64,000 bases of DNA from Heliocidaris erythrogramma (GCA_025617745.1 CM046861.1:14686283-14750282); one strand, 5' to 3'; counted from the stretch's first letter, positions 1 through 13,300 are shown. The notes: generated by a model from the sequence alone, not told the origin. Numbers and translations are program-made.

Positions 1-336
1 TATTCAGGATTTGCAGCTTTAAGGCCAGGGGCCTATATTGACAATATTATTGTATGTAGTTGGTGTTTGATGTTGTATGAATATGACTTTGAACAGGGCT
101 GTCAACTCTCCCGCTTTTGGCAAGAGTCTCACACCACCGCACTCATCCTCCCACCATCCCACCATCGTTGCGGCTGGAGATGACCTTCGATGACCTTCCT
201 CCAGCTCTTCCGCCAGCGTCTTTTTTTTCTGTACCACTAATGTGTAATAAACCCCTTTTTGAAGTCTTGGAAAGAGTCTTACAAGTATCGGACTTGTTTC
301 ATGGCATACTCGTAATATACATTGTTGGCCCCCACC

Positions 337-449
337 ATACCCTAACCCTAATCCTAAACCTAATCCTAATCCTAATCCCTACCCTAACCCTAATCCCTAC
401 CCTAATCCTAAACCCTAATCCTAATCCTAAACCCTAATCCTAATCCTTA
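337..449. repeat. Degenerate telomere-like (CCCTAA)n tract
   Basis: About 110 bases of imperfect CCCTAA, CCTAAT and CCCTAC units, the C-rich strand of the animal TTAGGG telomere repeat. The units are irregular and unique-looking DNA follows on both sides, so this is an interstitial telomere-like array rather than a chromosome end. It is followed within 50 bases by a tRNA-like sequence. Confidence 0.75.
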
Positions 450-489
450 CAAACTTAAATCGGCAAAAAACCAGTTTTGTGATATATTC

Positions 490-558
490 CTTTGCCGAGG
501 TTTGAACTCGTGGTCCTTTCATCGAGAGCGCACTGGATTATCCGATTGCGCCACACAG
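490..558 (-). pseudogene. tRNA-like sequence (Arg-like), probably retroposed
   Basis: Read on the minus strand there is an A-box-like TGGCGCAATCGGATA and, about 45 bases later, a B-box-like GAGTTCAAACCTCG with a T-arm stem. The A-box resembles animal tRNA-Arg. The anticodon arm is disturbed and the acceptor ends do not pair well, so I call it a tRNA-derived relic, not a working tRNA gene. Confidence 0.5.
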
Positions 559-2940
559 ACCAGCTACTCTTGCCTTGCTCTTTTTATTATATCCCTACAT
601 TCGTTTTTCATGAATATTCATGCCAACTAGTCTTGACGGAATAAACGTATGAGCAATTTTAAGTGGTACAGTAAAAAAAAGACACCTCCCGCCAAACATG
701 TAAACAAGTTCTCCCGCTTTACAAAAAAAAAACCTCCCGCCAAACATGTAAACAAGTTTTACTGAGTGACCTTTGGAGTGCTGGCAATTTTTTTTTTCTG
801 CCAACATGTATGGTATCTTTTTTTTGAGCAGCCAAAAAAGAAAGGAAAAGAAATCTCTTTTGCCTTTCCTTGTTTAATATAAATCCTTTTAACACTTCTC
901 TCTCAATCTCTTGTTTTGTTATTCCTTGCTTTTATCCTTCTATCAATGACTTTCCATCCTTCCTCTCGTTATAATATTCTTGTTTCCTTCTATAAGTTTC
1001 TCCCCACCTTCTTCACGCTATAATCTTTATCCTATCGTTCTCTCTCTATCCTTTGATGTGTAATATAATGTATACATGTACCTTTTCTTATCCTATCATT
1101 TCTCTATCTTTCATGTTATTTTTCTTTAATAATTTTCTGCTTTCCATAATTTTCTTACTTTCCTTAAGCCATTTGTTTTCTCTTGTCTTTCGTTAGGTTA
1201 TTCTTATACTCAAATTATCTTCTCTTCTATCTTTCCATCTTTCCATATTACTTGTAATATCTTTATCCTTCTATCATTTATGTCTCTATCTTTCTTTACG
1301 GTATTCTTTGTTTTAATTTTATCCACTCATTTTTTTCTTTCCAACTTTCTTTTTTTGTAATGTTTGTTTCCTTTCATCATCTTCTCTTCCATCAAAAAGT
1401 ACTTGTCCAAAATGAATGAAATTTCAGGCAAAGATTCCAAATATATACATGTATCTACAATTAACTCCTGAACGTTTTATGACGATGACTTTAATAAACG
1501 AAACAAGAAATACAATGCTTTATGTTAAAGTGGTTTAATGCATGTTTACATTAAAATTGCCGCTATTTTCCTTTCAATATTTTGAGGACTAGCAACCCCC
1601 TTCTGATGATATTTCTTCATGATATTGCTATGGCTGGGAAGCACACATGTAAGGATTATTCTCTGCCAATTATAGAGTTACACACTTAAAAAAGAAAAAA
1701 ATTGTGGATACTTTTGTTTTGAAGTGTAATATAACACTGGTCAATAAAATGCTAATTAAAGTAGCTTTTTTACATACAGGTGTATTTTTTCAATTTCAGT
1801 CCTTTCAGATTAAAGTAGATGTTTTAAAGAACATCTATTAAAGAAAAAAAGAAATTCAGAAAAAAATTAAGATTTAAGATTTACAGTGGTAGTATACCCT
1901 GATTGTACGTGCATATGATCATATTATCCTAAAATACAGAAGGAAGTATTTTCTAAAAACTTTGCTGCTTATATTGGCGTGTTACCTCTTCAACGGAAGA
2001 GGTCATGACTGCTGCCAAAATTGACATGGCCCCACATAGTACGGTTCTGTGAGTGCATGTATGGGGACTTCATTCCCTCAGTGGACATAACAAGCAAGTG
2101 TATGCCTACACACTGAATAAAGAGGGGAATAGACATGTGGATCTACAAGAGTTGGTCATTTTTGGCCCTTCTCGTGAAAAAGTTGAAGCCACCTCTCGTT
2201 TTAATTTTTATATTTAATAAAGTAGAGGTGGGTATTTTCAGCCTTATTTCAGCCTTACACATCTAGATGTACATGTACGTGGAATAAGGGCCAAATCGGC
2301 TTCATATTAATTGTAGACAATCGTAGGAGTCTAGGAGTAGGACTGCTGTGACGTCCCTACGAATCTGAGCCAATACAGCTTTTCCTCCAACTAGAAGGCT
2401 CTTTAGTAGGCCATATTTTAGATTGTATTATTGATTTACTATTGAGAACCTCAATCAAAACACACAAAAGCATTTCATGTGTTTAAATGGTCATATCAAT
2501 TATCAAACTTGCGAAGTCAGATTAGATTGGATACTCTAAAACCAGAATTTCTCACAAAATTATTGTTAATGACCGTCAATTTTGCGGCAAGAAAGAAACT
2601 TTCGCGAATCTCGACCACTCACAAATTTCAAGAAAGTTTCATGCACACAAAAATTTCTGGGTTTACAGTAGTGTGCAGTGGGCTTTGGACTATTCACAGA
2701 TGCTCACTCTTATTTTGGATCTAATTTTCATGGTGTTTTATACCTGATAGACTCAGTCTTTGTACAAAAAATTTCTCCCTTGCACAAATTCAAGTGAAAT
2801 GTTGCTTCTTGTCCATTAACCATCGATCGATGTCTCTTACATGTAGATTAACCTTAATATACACGTTTGTTTTGTTTGATACTTCTAGCTCTCTCAGTTT
2901 TGAGACTGACCTTGCCTGGCTTCTAGGCTGCTCATTAACG
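559..2940. other. Upstream non-coding region with a polypyrimidine stretch
   Basis: No convincing gene. Positions 686-760 carry a short direct repeat (CTCCCGCCAAACATGTAAAC twice). From about 840 to 1390 the plus strand is strongly T/C-rich with CTTTCC and TCTTTC words. The remainder is ordinary AT-rich sequence. Any promoter or 5'UTR exon of the gene starting at 2941 would lie here or further left; I could not locate it. Confidence 0.5.
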
Positions 2941-3747
2941 ATGGCAGGTGGTACCGTGCGTTTTATTGTTTCTAACGTTCCCATCACGGCAGATGCAGGG
3001 AGATCAGGGAATGCCTTGGGCATACCGTCGAATACAGTGATACTACATAATACAATGGCGGTACCAAGAAAAGTCACGCAGATACTGAGTAACGCCACGC
3101 AGGGACAGAGTAACGCCATGCAGGGACAGAGTAACGCCATGCAGGGACAGAGTAACGCCATACAGGGACAGAGTAACGGCATGCAGGTACCGGGTAACCC
3201 CATACAGGGACAGAGTAATGCCAAGGAGGTACAAGTACCTAGTGATACTATGGAGATACAAAGTAACGCTACAGAGGTACAGAGGAAGAACAAGAAAATA
3301 CATGCACCTAGAAATGCCATGAAGGTACCAAAGTCGTATCCCCGTCCTGCCAATTTGCGATGTTGTAATTGTGAATGTTATCTTAAAGACAGGAGATGGA
3401 GACTATTAACAGCTCGAATAAAACACAGACACTTCACACCTGAAGATGCACTTGCTTCTCTTGGAATTGATCTGAATCCTGGCAGACATGAGGAGTATAG
3501 CCTTTGCGGGTCATGTTCGTGTGTACTTGGTAAATTATCACATTCATACGAACTATTCACTGAACACCTGGCTACATTAAAGCAAGCGGCAAAACCTCAT
3601 TCATACTTGGGGTGTAGATTCAAGTGTTTCAAGGAAGCAGTGGGTCCACCAACGAAAAGAAGAAAATTAACAGTTCAGTCTTCCATGACAGAGGACAAAT
3701 CTACGCAGACACCAATGGAGATACAAGGCAAAAAGAGAATAGCACCG
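2941..3747 (+). CDS. Exon 1: 7-residue repeats and paired-Cys module
   Basis: The exon encodes residues 1-269 and ends in phase 0 at a GTAAGT donor (3748). The first 40 residues are featureless. Then come about six copies of a QGQSNAM-type heptad. After a basic linker there is CCNCEC (141-146) followed 43 residues later by CGSCSC (189-194), a spacing that suggests a zinc-binding module; I do not recognise the family. The C-terminal part has a basic PPTKRRK stretch that may be a nuclear localisation signal. An earlier in-frame GTG exists at 2794, but the ATG at 2941 has the better context. Upstream non-coding exons cannot be excluded. Confidence 0.72.
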
Positions 3748-6700
3748 GTAAGTATAGGTTTTCCCGCCCAATTTCATCAGAGTTGCATTCGAATTCATGA
3801 AAGGCGTTCAAGTTCGAACCATTTTCGTCAACTCTCTGCTCTCATGGTTCATTTTCATTCTTTGAGCATTAAATTAGTTTTATATCATTCCTTTTAAATT
3901 TTATTTCATTCAATTTAGAGAGAAATTCATTCAATTCAACGACGCAAAGTTGTCATTCAATTTGGCGCCAGCTGGATAGACGTTCAATTTCGTCCCAGAT
4001 ACCAATTTCAATTTCATTTATAGGCACACACCTTCGCACTTTGAACGTTCGAATTCAATTAACATAAACAAGTTCTGTTCTATGTAATTCTTACCTCATT
4101 TTTTCACGTCATATGCACCCCTTTTCACTGTTTTTGATTATATAATTTCCTTCTCATTTTTTCAAACTTTCATTTTCAGAGTTTATTTTTATCATATTTC
4201 ATGTTTATTCCTAGAGCGTCTGCGAGTTCTAGGTAGTCTTGCTTGTTGTCGAATGCTTCAGCCAACCTAATTCTGTCCGTTTGAGATATTCATGTCATCT
4301 CCTCGAGCCGCCACCATAGTCGTGCATAAATGAATTGTATACAGGCACCTGGGAGGCGGGGGTGCTGGGGGTGTGCAGCACCCCCAGATTTTTTTGAGGG
4401 GGTGCACAGCAAAATGCTTATGACTTTTTTTTGCTTGCTTGTCAAAGATTTTTGGAGTTAAAAAGACACCCCAAAACGTTGAGGACTTTTTTTTTTTGCT
4501 TGTCAGAAAATTTTGTGAATATCACAAAATCCTGGATACAAAAAAAAAAATCTGCTCACAGCACCCCTAGTAACAAAATCGTTCCCAGGGGCCGATTGTA
4601 TGTATAATTATGAACGTGGAGTTGTTGTTTGGATGACGGTTTGACAGAGGAATGAGAAAGATCAATATAAGGCCAATGTCACATTTCAAGGTAAATAAAG
4701 TTTGCATAATTAACAAATGCAGATTACAAAGAACATAAGCAGTAACGAAAAACACTGCCCAAATGCTGAAAATGCTTGCCTATTCGTGAATTTGAATTCC
4801 CAAACGTTCATCAGGGCAGAGCAGGTGCGAATTTGAATGCATTTTACGTGCATTTTTAATTTGAACGCGCTTTTTACACGTTTATTTGAGAAAATTATGA
4901 AATCGCATGCTAATGAAATTAAATTGAATGAACTAGTTAGCTTTTTGAATGTTGATCTCGGTGATCATTCAAATTCGCTCGAAAATGAATGATTGCATTG
5001 TTAAATCGGATGCATTTTTGACGAAATTGGGCGGGAAAACCTATATTAAAAAGGGGTCGGCTCACTTGTCATAAGGACCGCTATTCATAATGGAGAAAGG
5101 CTCATTCATAAATGTCATTACTCATAAGGACTGCTATTCATAATACGAGAAGAGGGTTGCTATTCATAATACAGAAGAGGGTGGATTGGTGACACCCCCA
5201 CAGCTGTGTCTTAGCTGGGGGAAGGGGGGGGGGGGTGGTCGAATAGCGACCCTCATACTGTTTCATGAATAGTGGTCCTTACAATGTATGAGTAGTGACC
5301 CCCAATATAAATTATGAATAGCACCCCTTCATGTTTATGAATGATGACCCCAATCTTGTATTATGAATAGTGGTCCTTATTAGGCCAAGTAAAAAAATAT
5401 ACATGTTTAGCGTCCTGCCTTTTTGGAAAAAAGGAAGGAGGAGGCCCTTTTTATGCCTCCGCCCACTAGGTGGTGCCGGATGCATTATGTTTTTCGGGTA
5501 GTCCGTCCGTCCCCTTTTCATTCTTGCGATAACTTCAAAACCGTTCTTTGGATCAGTTTGTAACTTGGCCCATGTATGCATATGGGAGGGACAATGAACC
5601 AGTTAGATTTTGGGGTCTCAAGGTCAAAGGTCACAGAGGTTATTATGTACATAAAAATGGTTTGTTCTCGCAATAACTTCAGAACTGTTTGACGCATCGG
5701 CTTCTATTAAACTTGGCCCATGTATGCATGTGTGTGACGATGAACGGATTAGATTTTAGGGTCTCCAGGTCATGAAAATGGTTCATGATGTATGGAGTCT
5801 AGGCCTACATATTTTAGAAATTTCAAGGGGACAGTGGTCTATTTGCTATAAAATATCTATTTCCTTGGTGTATTTGATGATTGTAAGTCATCAATGGTAA
5901 GTTTTTTATTTGTACGGGATGGAAATGAAATGAAATAAATTTTCTGTCTCCTGTGCTTTTTAAGTGAAAAGAATTGTAATTTTGTTGGACCAATCCTTTT
6001 TATAGTGTACATGTATGACATACATGTACATTTCCAATTGGTGGTGGCGGAGCCATAAATTCCGAATCATCTAGTTTTTTTGTTGTTTTTTTTTTCAAAA
6101 TGGCCGACCGACCCATTTAACAAAATTTTTCCAAAATGGCCGCTATTTTTTTTTTAAATCACCACTTGGACTTAGCAAAATGCCAGCTTTAGGCTAGATG
6201 CAATGGATAGAGACCAACTTTTCCCCCCCAAAAAATCATGAAATTTAAATTGGGGGGTTTTACACCAAAAAAAAAACAAACAGGCGGTCCTTATAACTTT
6301 ATGAATAGCGGACCTTCAGGTATAGGGGAGGGGGGTGGAATCCACCCCCCCTGGACGTTTCTCACGATATGTCCGCAACGCGCTAAGCAGTCGCCGCAGC
6401 GTTCCATGACTTTTTTCTTTCGAATCTCACGCATCTTTGAGACCAAATTCGCGATGTCCAGGCATGCGGTTACGCAACATTTCGTACTTGCACGTCAGAC
6501 CGAAAAATTGCTCAAAAACGTGATTTCATGTGTAATTTCATTACAAAATGTGTTTTCAGCCAAAATTTAGAAATCTATGAATATTTTTATATTTGCTAAT
6601 TGAAATTAATTTATTTTAGGCTTTTTATGTTCGTGAAAGTGTCCCCGACAAATTTCATCCAAAAAATAATAAACAAATGGTAAAAAAAACACAGAAATAC

Positions 6701-7265
6701 ATAAGAAATTTTAAAAACCATAAAATACATAAATTAATTTTCAAGTATATTTGCTAAGAATACTGGAAGAGTGTCTAGACCAAAAATTAGCATATTTTGA
6801 GCTTTATTTAATGATTTAGAGCAAAATTTTGATTTTTTTTTTTGCATAAATTTGCATAATTAATGTGAACATTTTTCGGAGTGGTAGATTACATTGCGGA
6901 CGACGTGCGTGCCGATTTTCGGTGCAATCACGCTTGACAGAGATATCGGGGGGGTGGATTCCACCCCCTTCCCCCCCCGGCTGTGGCATTGCCAAAATAT
7001 CCCGGCCTTTTTAGGGTTAAAGGCCTATTTGGTCTCTTCATAAAGAAATATCTTATTTTGAGGTGAGCCTGCACATATTTTTTGATGCATGCCAGGATTA
7101 TAATTTCCCTCAAAAGATCTCATTTTCTCAAACTACATGTACCTATTATTTTTATTAAATTTGTATAATTAAGATTATCATTATTATCATTATTACTTTT
7201 ACAATTGCTATTATTATTGTATCCCCCGGCAGTATGCCGGAGGATACTTTGGATTCAGCAGCGTT

Positions 7266-7311
<46 letters not shown>

Positions 7312-10300
7312 GTCACATTCTTGTGTGCGCTCTAGCGGTCACATTTCTCGACGAATTTCTTTCAGACTTCCTATGGACGTGTATCTTGGTAAAATCTGGA
7401 CCCCTATAGTTTCTGGTGATGCTGCCCCCAGTGTTCCGTCTTTTATAGGGTAAAAGGCCATATTTTTGGGGAAAGTTTGTGTGCGCTCTAGCGGTCACAT
7501 TTCTCAACGGATTTTGTTCAAATTTTGTATGAAGGTGTCTCTTGGTAAAATCTGGAACCCTATAGATTTTGGTGATGCTGCCCCCAGTGTTCCGTCTTTT
7601 ATAGGGTCAAAGGTCATATTTTGATAGATGTCTTGTGTGTACTCTTGTGTGCGCTCTGGCGGTCACATTTCTCAACGGATTTTGTTCAAATTTTACATGA
7701 AGGTGTCTCTTGGTGTAATTTAAAAACCTATAGTGTTTGGTGATGCTGCCCCCAGTGTCCCGTCTTTTATAGGGTCAAAGGTCATACTTCAGGACATGTC
7801 GTGAGTGCACTCTGCAGGCCACATTTCTCAATGGATTTTGTTCAAATTTTGTATGGAGATGTATCTTGGTATAATCTACACATGTTTAATTTTTGGTGAT
7901 GCTGCCCTCATTGTTCCGTCCTTTATAGGGTCAAAGGTCATTTTTCCATTTCTTGCACTCTTACTTCTGCATTTCTTGACGGATTTCGTTCAAATTTTGC
8001 ATGAAGGTGTCCCTTGGTGTAATCTAAAAACCTGTAGTTTTTGGTGATGCTGCCACCAGTGTCCCGTCATTTATAGGGTCAAAGGTCATACTTCAAGGGA
8101 TGGCGTGAGTTCACTCTGCAGGCCACATTTCTTGATGGATTTCTTTCAAATTTTGTATGGAGATGTATCTTGGTATAATCTACACATCTTTACTGTTTGG
8201 TGATGCTGCCCTCATTGTTCCGTCCTTTATAGGGTCAAAGCTCATTTGTCCCTTTTGTGCACTCTTACTTCTGCATTTCTTGACGGATTTCATTCAAATT
8301 TTGTATGGAGATGTATCTTGGTATAATCTACACATATTTAATTTTTGGTGATGCTGCCCTCATTGTTCCGTCCTTTATAGGGTCAAAGGTCATTTTTCCA
8401 TTTCTTGCACTCTTACTTCTGCATTTCTTGACGGATTGCGTTCAAATTTTGCATGAAGGTGTCCCTTGGTGTAATCTAAAAACCTGTAGTTTTTGGTGAT
8501 GCTGCCACCAGTGTCCCGTCTTTTATAGGGTCAAAGGTCATACTTTAAGGGATGGCGTGAGTTCACTCTGCAGGCCACATTTCTTGATGGATTTCTTTCA
8601 AATTTTGTATGGAGATGTATCTTGGTATAATCTACACATCTTTACTGTTTGGTGATGCTGCCCTCATTGTTCCGTCCTTTATAGGGTCAAAGCTCATTTG
8701 TCCCTTTTGTGCACTCTTACTTCTGCATTTCTTGACGGATTTCATTCAAATTTTGTATGTAGGTCCATTATAGATTACACCTCTACAGTTTTTGGTGATG
8801 CTGCCTCTAGTGTTCCGTCTTTCATAGGATCAAAGGTCATATTTTAGTGGATGTCTTATGTGCGCTCTGAGGTCATATTTCTTCCGAATTTTCTATAAAA
8901 ATGCATTATACTCTAATCTACACAAATCGTTTTGGTAATGCTGCTCCTGGTGTTGACAATATTCCGGGCCACTGGCGGCAATTTCTACACCATCCTTTTG
9001 TTTGAGGGAGGGGATGGGGGAGGGTCTTTGTCCCTCCTTCAAATCGCTGCCAGCGCCGGGGGATACATTTCGCATTGCGCGGCACGAGGAATGCACATTT
9101 CTAGTTTTCATTATAATTATTGTTAGGGTTGAGTACACACAGGCTCGCTGAGAGCGGTTGGATTGTAGAATGACTAAATGGAGAGCCAGCTTGAGTTCCT
9201 CAATGTTTGTTCTTGTTTTGTTTTAATATCTTTCTTTGTTTTCAATCCCCGATTCTATTCCTAATTCCGTATTGATCAAACCCCAAGGAAAAAAAATATT
9301 TACACGTACTTACTATCCAATAAAATTGAGATAAGATAGGTTGTCATTAATTTTACAAAACAGTGTTAAATTGAATAGGCAAGACCTTGAATAAAATACA
9401 TTCGTTTCCATTCAATATTGACAGGGATCCTTCTTACGTGATGCAGCTAGTCATCTCGAATCAGGAAGGTATCATGAGGTGCTTATGCAAATGAAAAAAT
9501 CAAAAGCATTCATGACAAGGATGGTTGATTTCGTATGCAAAACAATCAAAGGTGAGATTAAAGCTTTGGAATCAACCTTCACAGTCAGCACAAGCCAGAG
9601 ACTGAAGTCGTACCAGAACTTCTCATGGAGGACTGCATACAGAGATTGCAAGAGACAGTGTCCAACTTTGATGCACGTAATTGAGAGCACGCTCGGCCGA
9701 TCACCAACAAAACAAGATCAGGTGCGGCTTACCACAGTGGTAGCCCTGTTGAGTTATGGCAAATATGCACAATCACACAAGGTGTCAAAGCCGAAAATCC
9801 TGCAAGAATTCATCAGTCTACTACTGTGGTTTAGTGGATTGAACTCAAGGGTAAGTACACAATTTTGTTTTGTAATGAAGATATGATGCAATTAATTGAA
9901 TAGTGCATTCATATGAATCTCTAAAAATATGCCTGAAATACCACTTGTGACTCGGCACCAAAAAACCACCAAAAAGTCACAAAAAATAATTTTTCTGATT
10001 TGGATAGAACAAAGGCTCAGCTTTGAAATGATATATGACTCGTTATGATTGAATCTTTTTAACCCTTTTAATTCAGCGAATGAAAGGAGCGGTCGGTCGG
10101 TCGGTCGGTCGGGCGGGCGGGCGTTCGGTCGGTCGGGCGGGCGTTCGGTCAGTCGGTTGCAAATCTTGCGGATCAAACTACTTTCTCAGTTTTCAACCAA
10201 AGCTCATGAAATTTGGTAGACACATTGGTCTTGGTAGGAAGATGTACAAGACATATATTTCGGAGGAGTCGGAATCTGCGTTGCCATGGTAACGGCATAT

Positions 10301-13300
10301 TTAAGGCCCGTGAGATTGCAGTGATTTTACAATCGAGGGTAAGCGGTACAGATTTTAAAAAATATCATACAGGAAGGCGAAGAATTAAGAAACAGAAGCT
10401 GTGCGATAAAAACTGGTCTAGGAAAACTGTTAAAAACTCATCTTACTGTGTTTTTAGCTTCCAGATTTTAAGGTACAGAAAAGAACGATCTTTCAGAAAA
10501 ACCAAAAATCTGAAAATAAAATTTTCTACCCCAAATTTCCATTTCAGCTGTGTACACAAAGTAACGGGTTGCAACTTTTTGTGGTGCCGGGTCACATTTG
10601 TGTGGTAATTCTTCCAGCCAAATTATTTTTCCTTGTTAAATGCATGTAGAGGAGTAATTTGTTCTTTATCTTTCTAAATATTCACATTGAGAAGAGCCCA
10701 TATGATTTATGAATATCATGCTTTGGGAAAGATGAATTTAATCCCCCCCCCCAATGTACCAAACCCAGTGCCATTGGTAAATAAAGATGCATAAAACAAA
10801 CTGTTAAACATCCTTCATGGAGGCACGATGGCACAGTGGTAGAGCAGTGGTCTTGTAACTGGGAGGCTCCGGTTTCGAAACCAAGTGGATGCTCTAGTGA
10901 CCTTTATTAAGGCATTAATCCTCATTACCAAGTCCCTCAGAGAGGACTTAAAGTTGTCGGCCTCCTGGTTGCTACATGTACATGTACTTTGTCACAGCCG
11001 ATGAAAGCTAATCATTTGCTTGTTGTCCAGAGTAACTGATTGAATACCAGACTCGAACAAAATACAATATGAGACATGCATTAAGGGAATTAAGTTTAAT
11101 AAAATTCATTTATATACTTTAACGGTTTACAATGTATCTCAGAATATATTATTCTTCACAAAATGATATGGCTTTTAAATTTTACATGAAATTTGCTACT
11201 AAAGAATCATTCTTATTTAACCTTACATTGCATTTGAACTATTAATGTAGTACTAGAACATTTAGTGTTGGTTTAAAACAAATATGAACAATGATATGTC
11301 AGAAAAGATAATGAGGATTACAGTACATTTCATTATGCCAAAGCATAAATATTCCAAAGTTGCTGAGTCCATAAAATGTTGTAATTAATTATATACGGAA
11401 AACCCTGGTTTCATTAACGTTCCGCTGTCAACAAATTGACTTTGATGTTAAACTCAAAATGCTGGAGAACCAAGTTGACCTGAACACAGGAAACCTCCGA
11501 TGTTCACCCATAACACTGCTTGCAGACATCTTTCTGCTAACTGAAACACTCGACCCCAGGCCGAATTGAAGAAAAGCTTAGAGTTAACACCATCTACAAA
11601 CATGAAATTACACAAGGATAATAACTATCTATCCATAATATGTAATAGAATGTAGAATAAAACACAAGTTTAGTTTGTGTAAAAACTGTATTTCCACATT
11701 TTAGCTTCATTAATGATTACAAACATGTGAAGCTAAATTTAACTCCATTTCTTAACATTTCACAGAGAAATATACTTCATTCCTGCACAAGGGATGATAT
11801 TTATTTATGCAAGACACACTTAAAGTCTTATTTGGAATCAACATTTGAGATAAAATTGTGCAATAATATCTAAACTTCAATGAAATAATCTCTAACTTTT
11901 AATATATAATGTACTTCTTCAAGACAATTTTAGCACTTGCAACATTTCACAATACATTTCACTTTTCTTCTGTGATAATAAAAATATTTTGCCTAAATTG
12001 TCTTTAAAATTACTGCATAGGAAAATAAATTAAACTTACAGTTCAACTGATGAAATTAAGCTTGGAAGCACGAACACAGCTCCTTGTCCAGTATAGACAA
12101 ATGCTGGTGACACCTGTAAACACACAAAACAGCCACGCCCAGTTTAAAACCAGCAGCTCAAACATGCTGCCATTCGCGTAGTTGCACCTATCAGACACCT
12201 AGCAGGCAAACTGCTGCTGCTGCTGCTGCTGCATGCTGCTGCAAGACACCACAAATAGGTCTTGTCTTGCCAAAATCAAAGCTTCAAGTGACCAAACTAG
12301 CCACCCCTAGTGTTACACCCTACCAAAGAACTTAGGTTTTCCCATACCTTATTATTTCCTAGCAACAACCCATGAAAGGAACCTACATGCCAATCTTGCA
12401 TTAAACCTGTGCTGAAATAAAAAAAACATGAATAAAACTAGAATTTTAATTCGTCACTGAAGACGAATTAGGTGATCTGTCTTTTGATCTTAATATTTTT
12501 GACGAAGACGAATGACAAAATGATAATGTGAAAGATGAGGTTGATATCACGATGACATTAATTATAATGAATCTATTCACGATTTTTATGATTTCAACTT
12601 TTTCCTAGCATTTTCAATTCGTAGGCTCTACTACCTATTTTAGTGAAATAAAGTGTGTGAACATGAATTTTGGATGATTCGTGGATATCATGACAGTGAT
12701 GATGATAATGATGTTGATGATAATCATCATCATCATCATGAAAAACATCATGACAGTAATGATAATGATATTGATGATAATCATGATGATGATCATTATA
12801 TCATGACAGTGATGATGATAATGATGTTGATGATAATCATCGTCATCATCATGAATATTATGACAGTGATAATGATATTGATGATAATCAACATCATCAT
12901 CACCGTGAATATCATCATGACAGTGATGATGATAATGATATTGATGATAATCATGATGATGATCATTATATCATGACAGTGATGATGATAATGATGTTGA
13001 TGATAATCATCATCATGATCATCATGAATATCATGACAGTGATGATAATGATGTTGATGATAATCATCATCATCATGGTGATGATGATGATGATGATGAT
13101 ATAATGATGATGATGATAATGCTGATGACCATGACTGAAATGACATTGACCTTAGCCATGCCAAATATGAAAGAGAGATGACATTTCGTGATTTTTACAA
13201 AATGGCGCCTGGGTGACGTCACAATAATCTGATGACCTTGAAAAAGATGCGGGAACTTGACCTTATTAGGACTGATGACTGACAAAAATTTGAAGACAAC

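Noticed and set aside
2790-3353. 187-residue minus-strand open frame, Cys/Leu-rich, opposite exon 1
   Set aside because: It is the reverse reading of the 21-bp repeat; the plus-strand frame has splice sites and family motifs.
7205-7453. Poly-Ala frame across (CCG)n
   Set aside because: Microsatellite reading frame in a non-coding mobile element.
7805-8499. Repeated 64-80 residue frames (MEMYLGIIYT...) in the HINE element
   Set aside because: They recur once per minisatellite unit, break at each unit and have no start or stop logic; the repeat is non-coding.
11440-11566. Possible exon reading FDVKLKMLENQVDLNTGNLR and onward
   Set aside because: About 40 open codons only, no usable splice sites, and exon 2 joins exon 3 in phase without it.
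12653-13164. Asp/His-rich and Met/Ile-rich open frames on both strands
   Set aside because: Produced by GAT/CAT repeats that lack stop codons.
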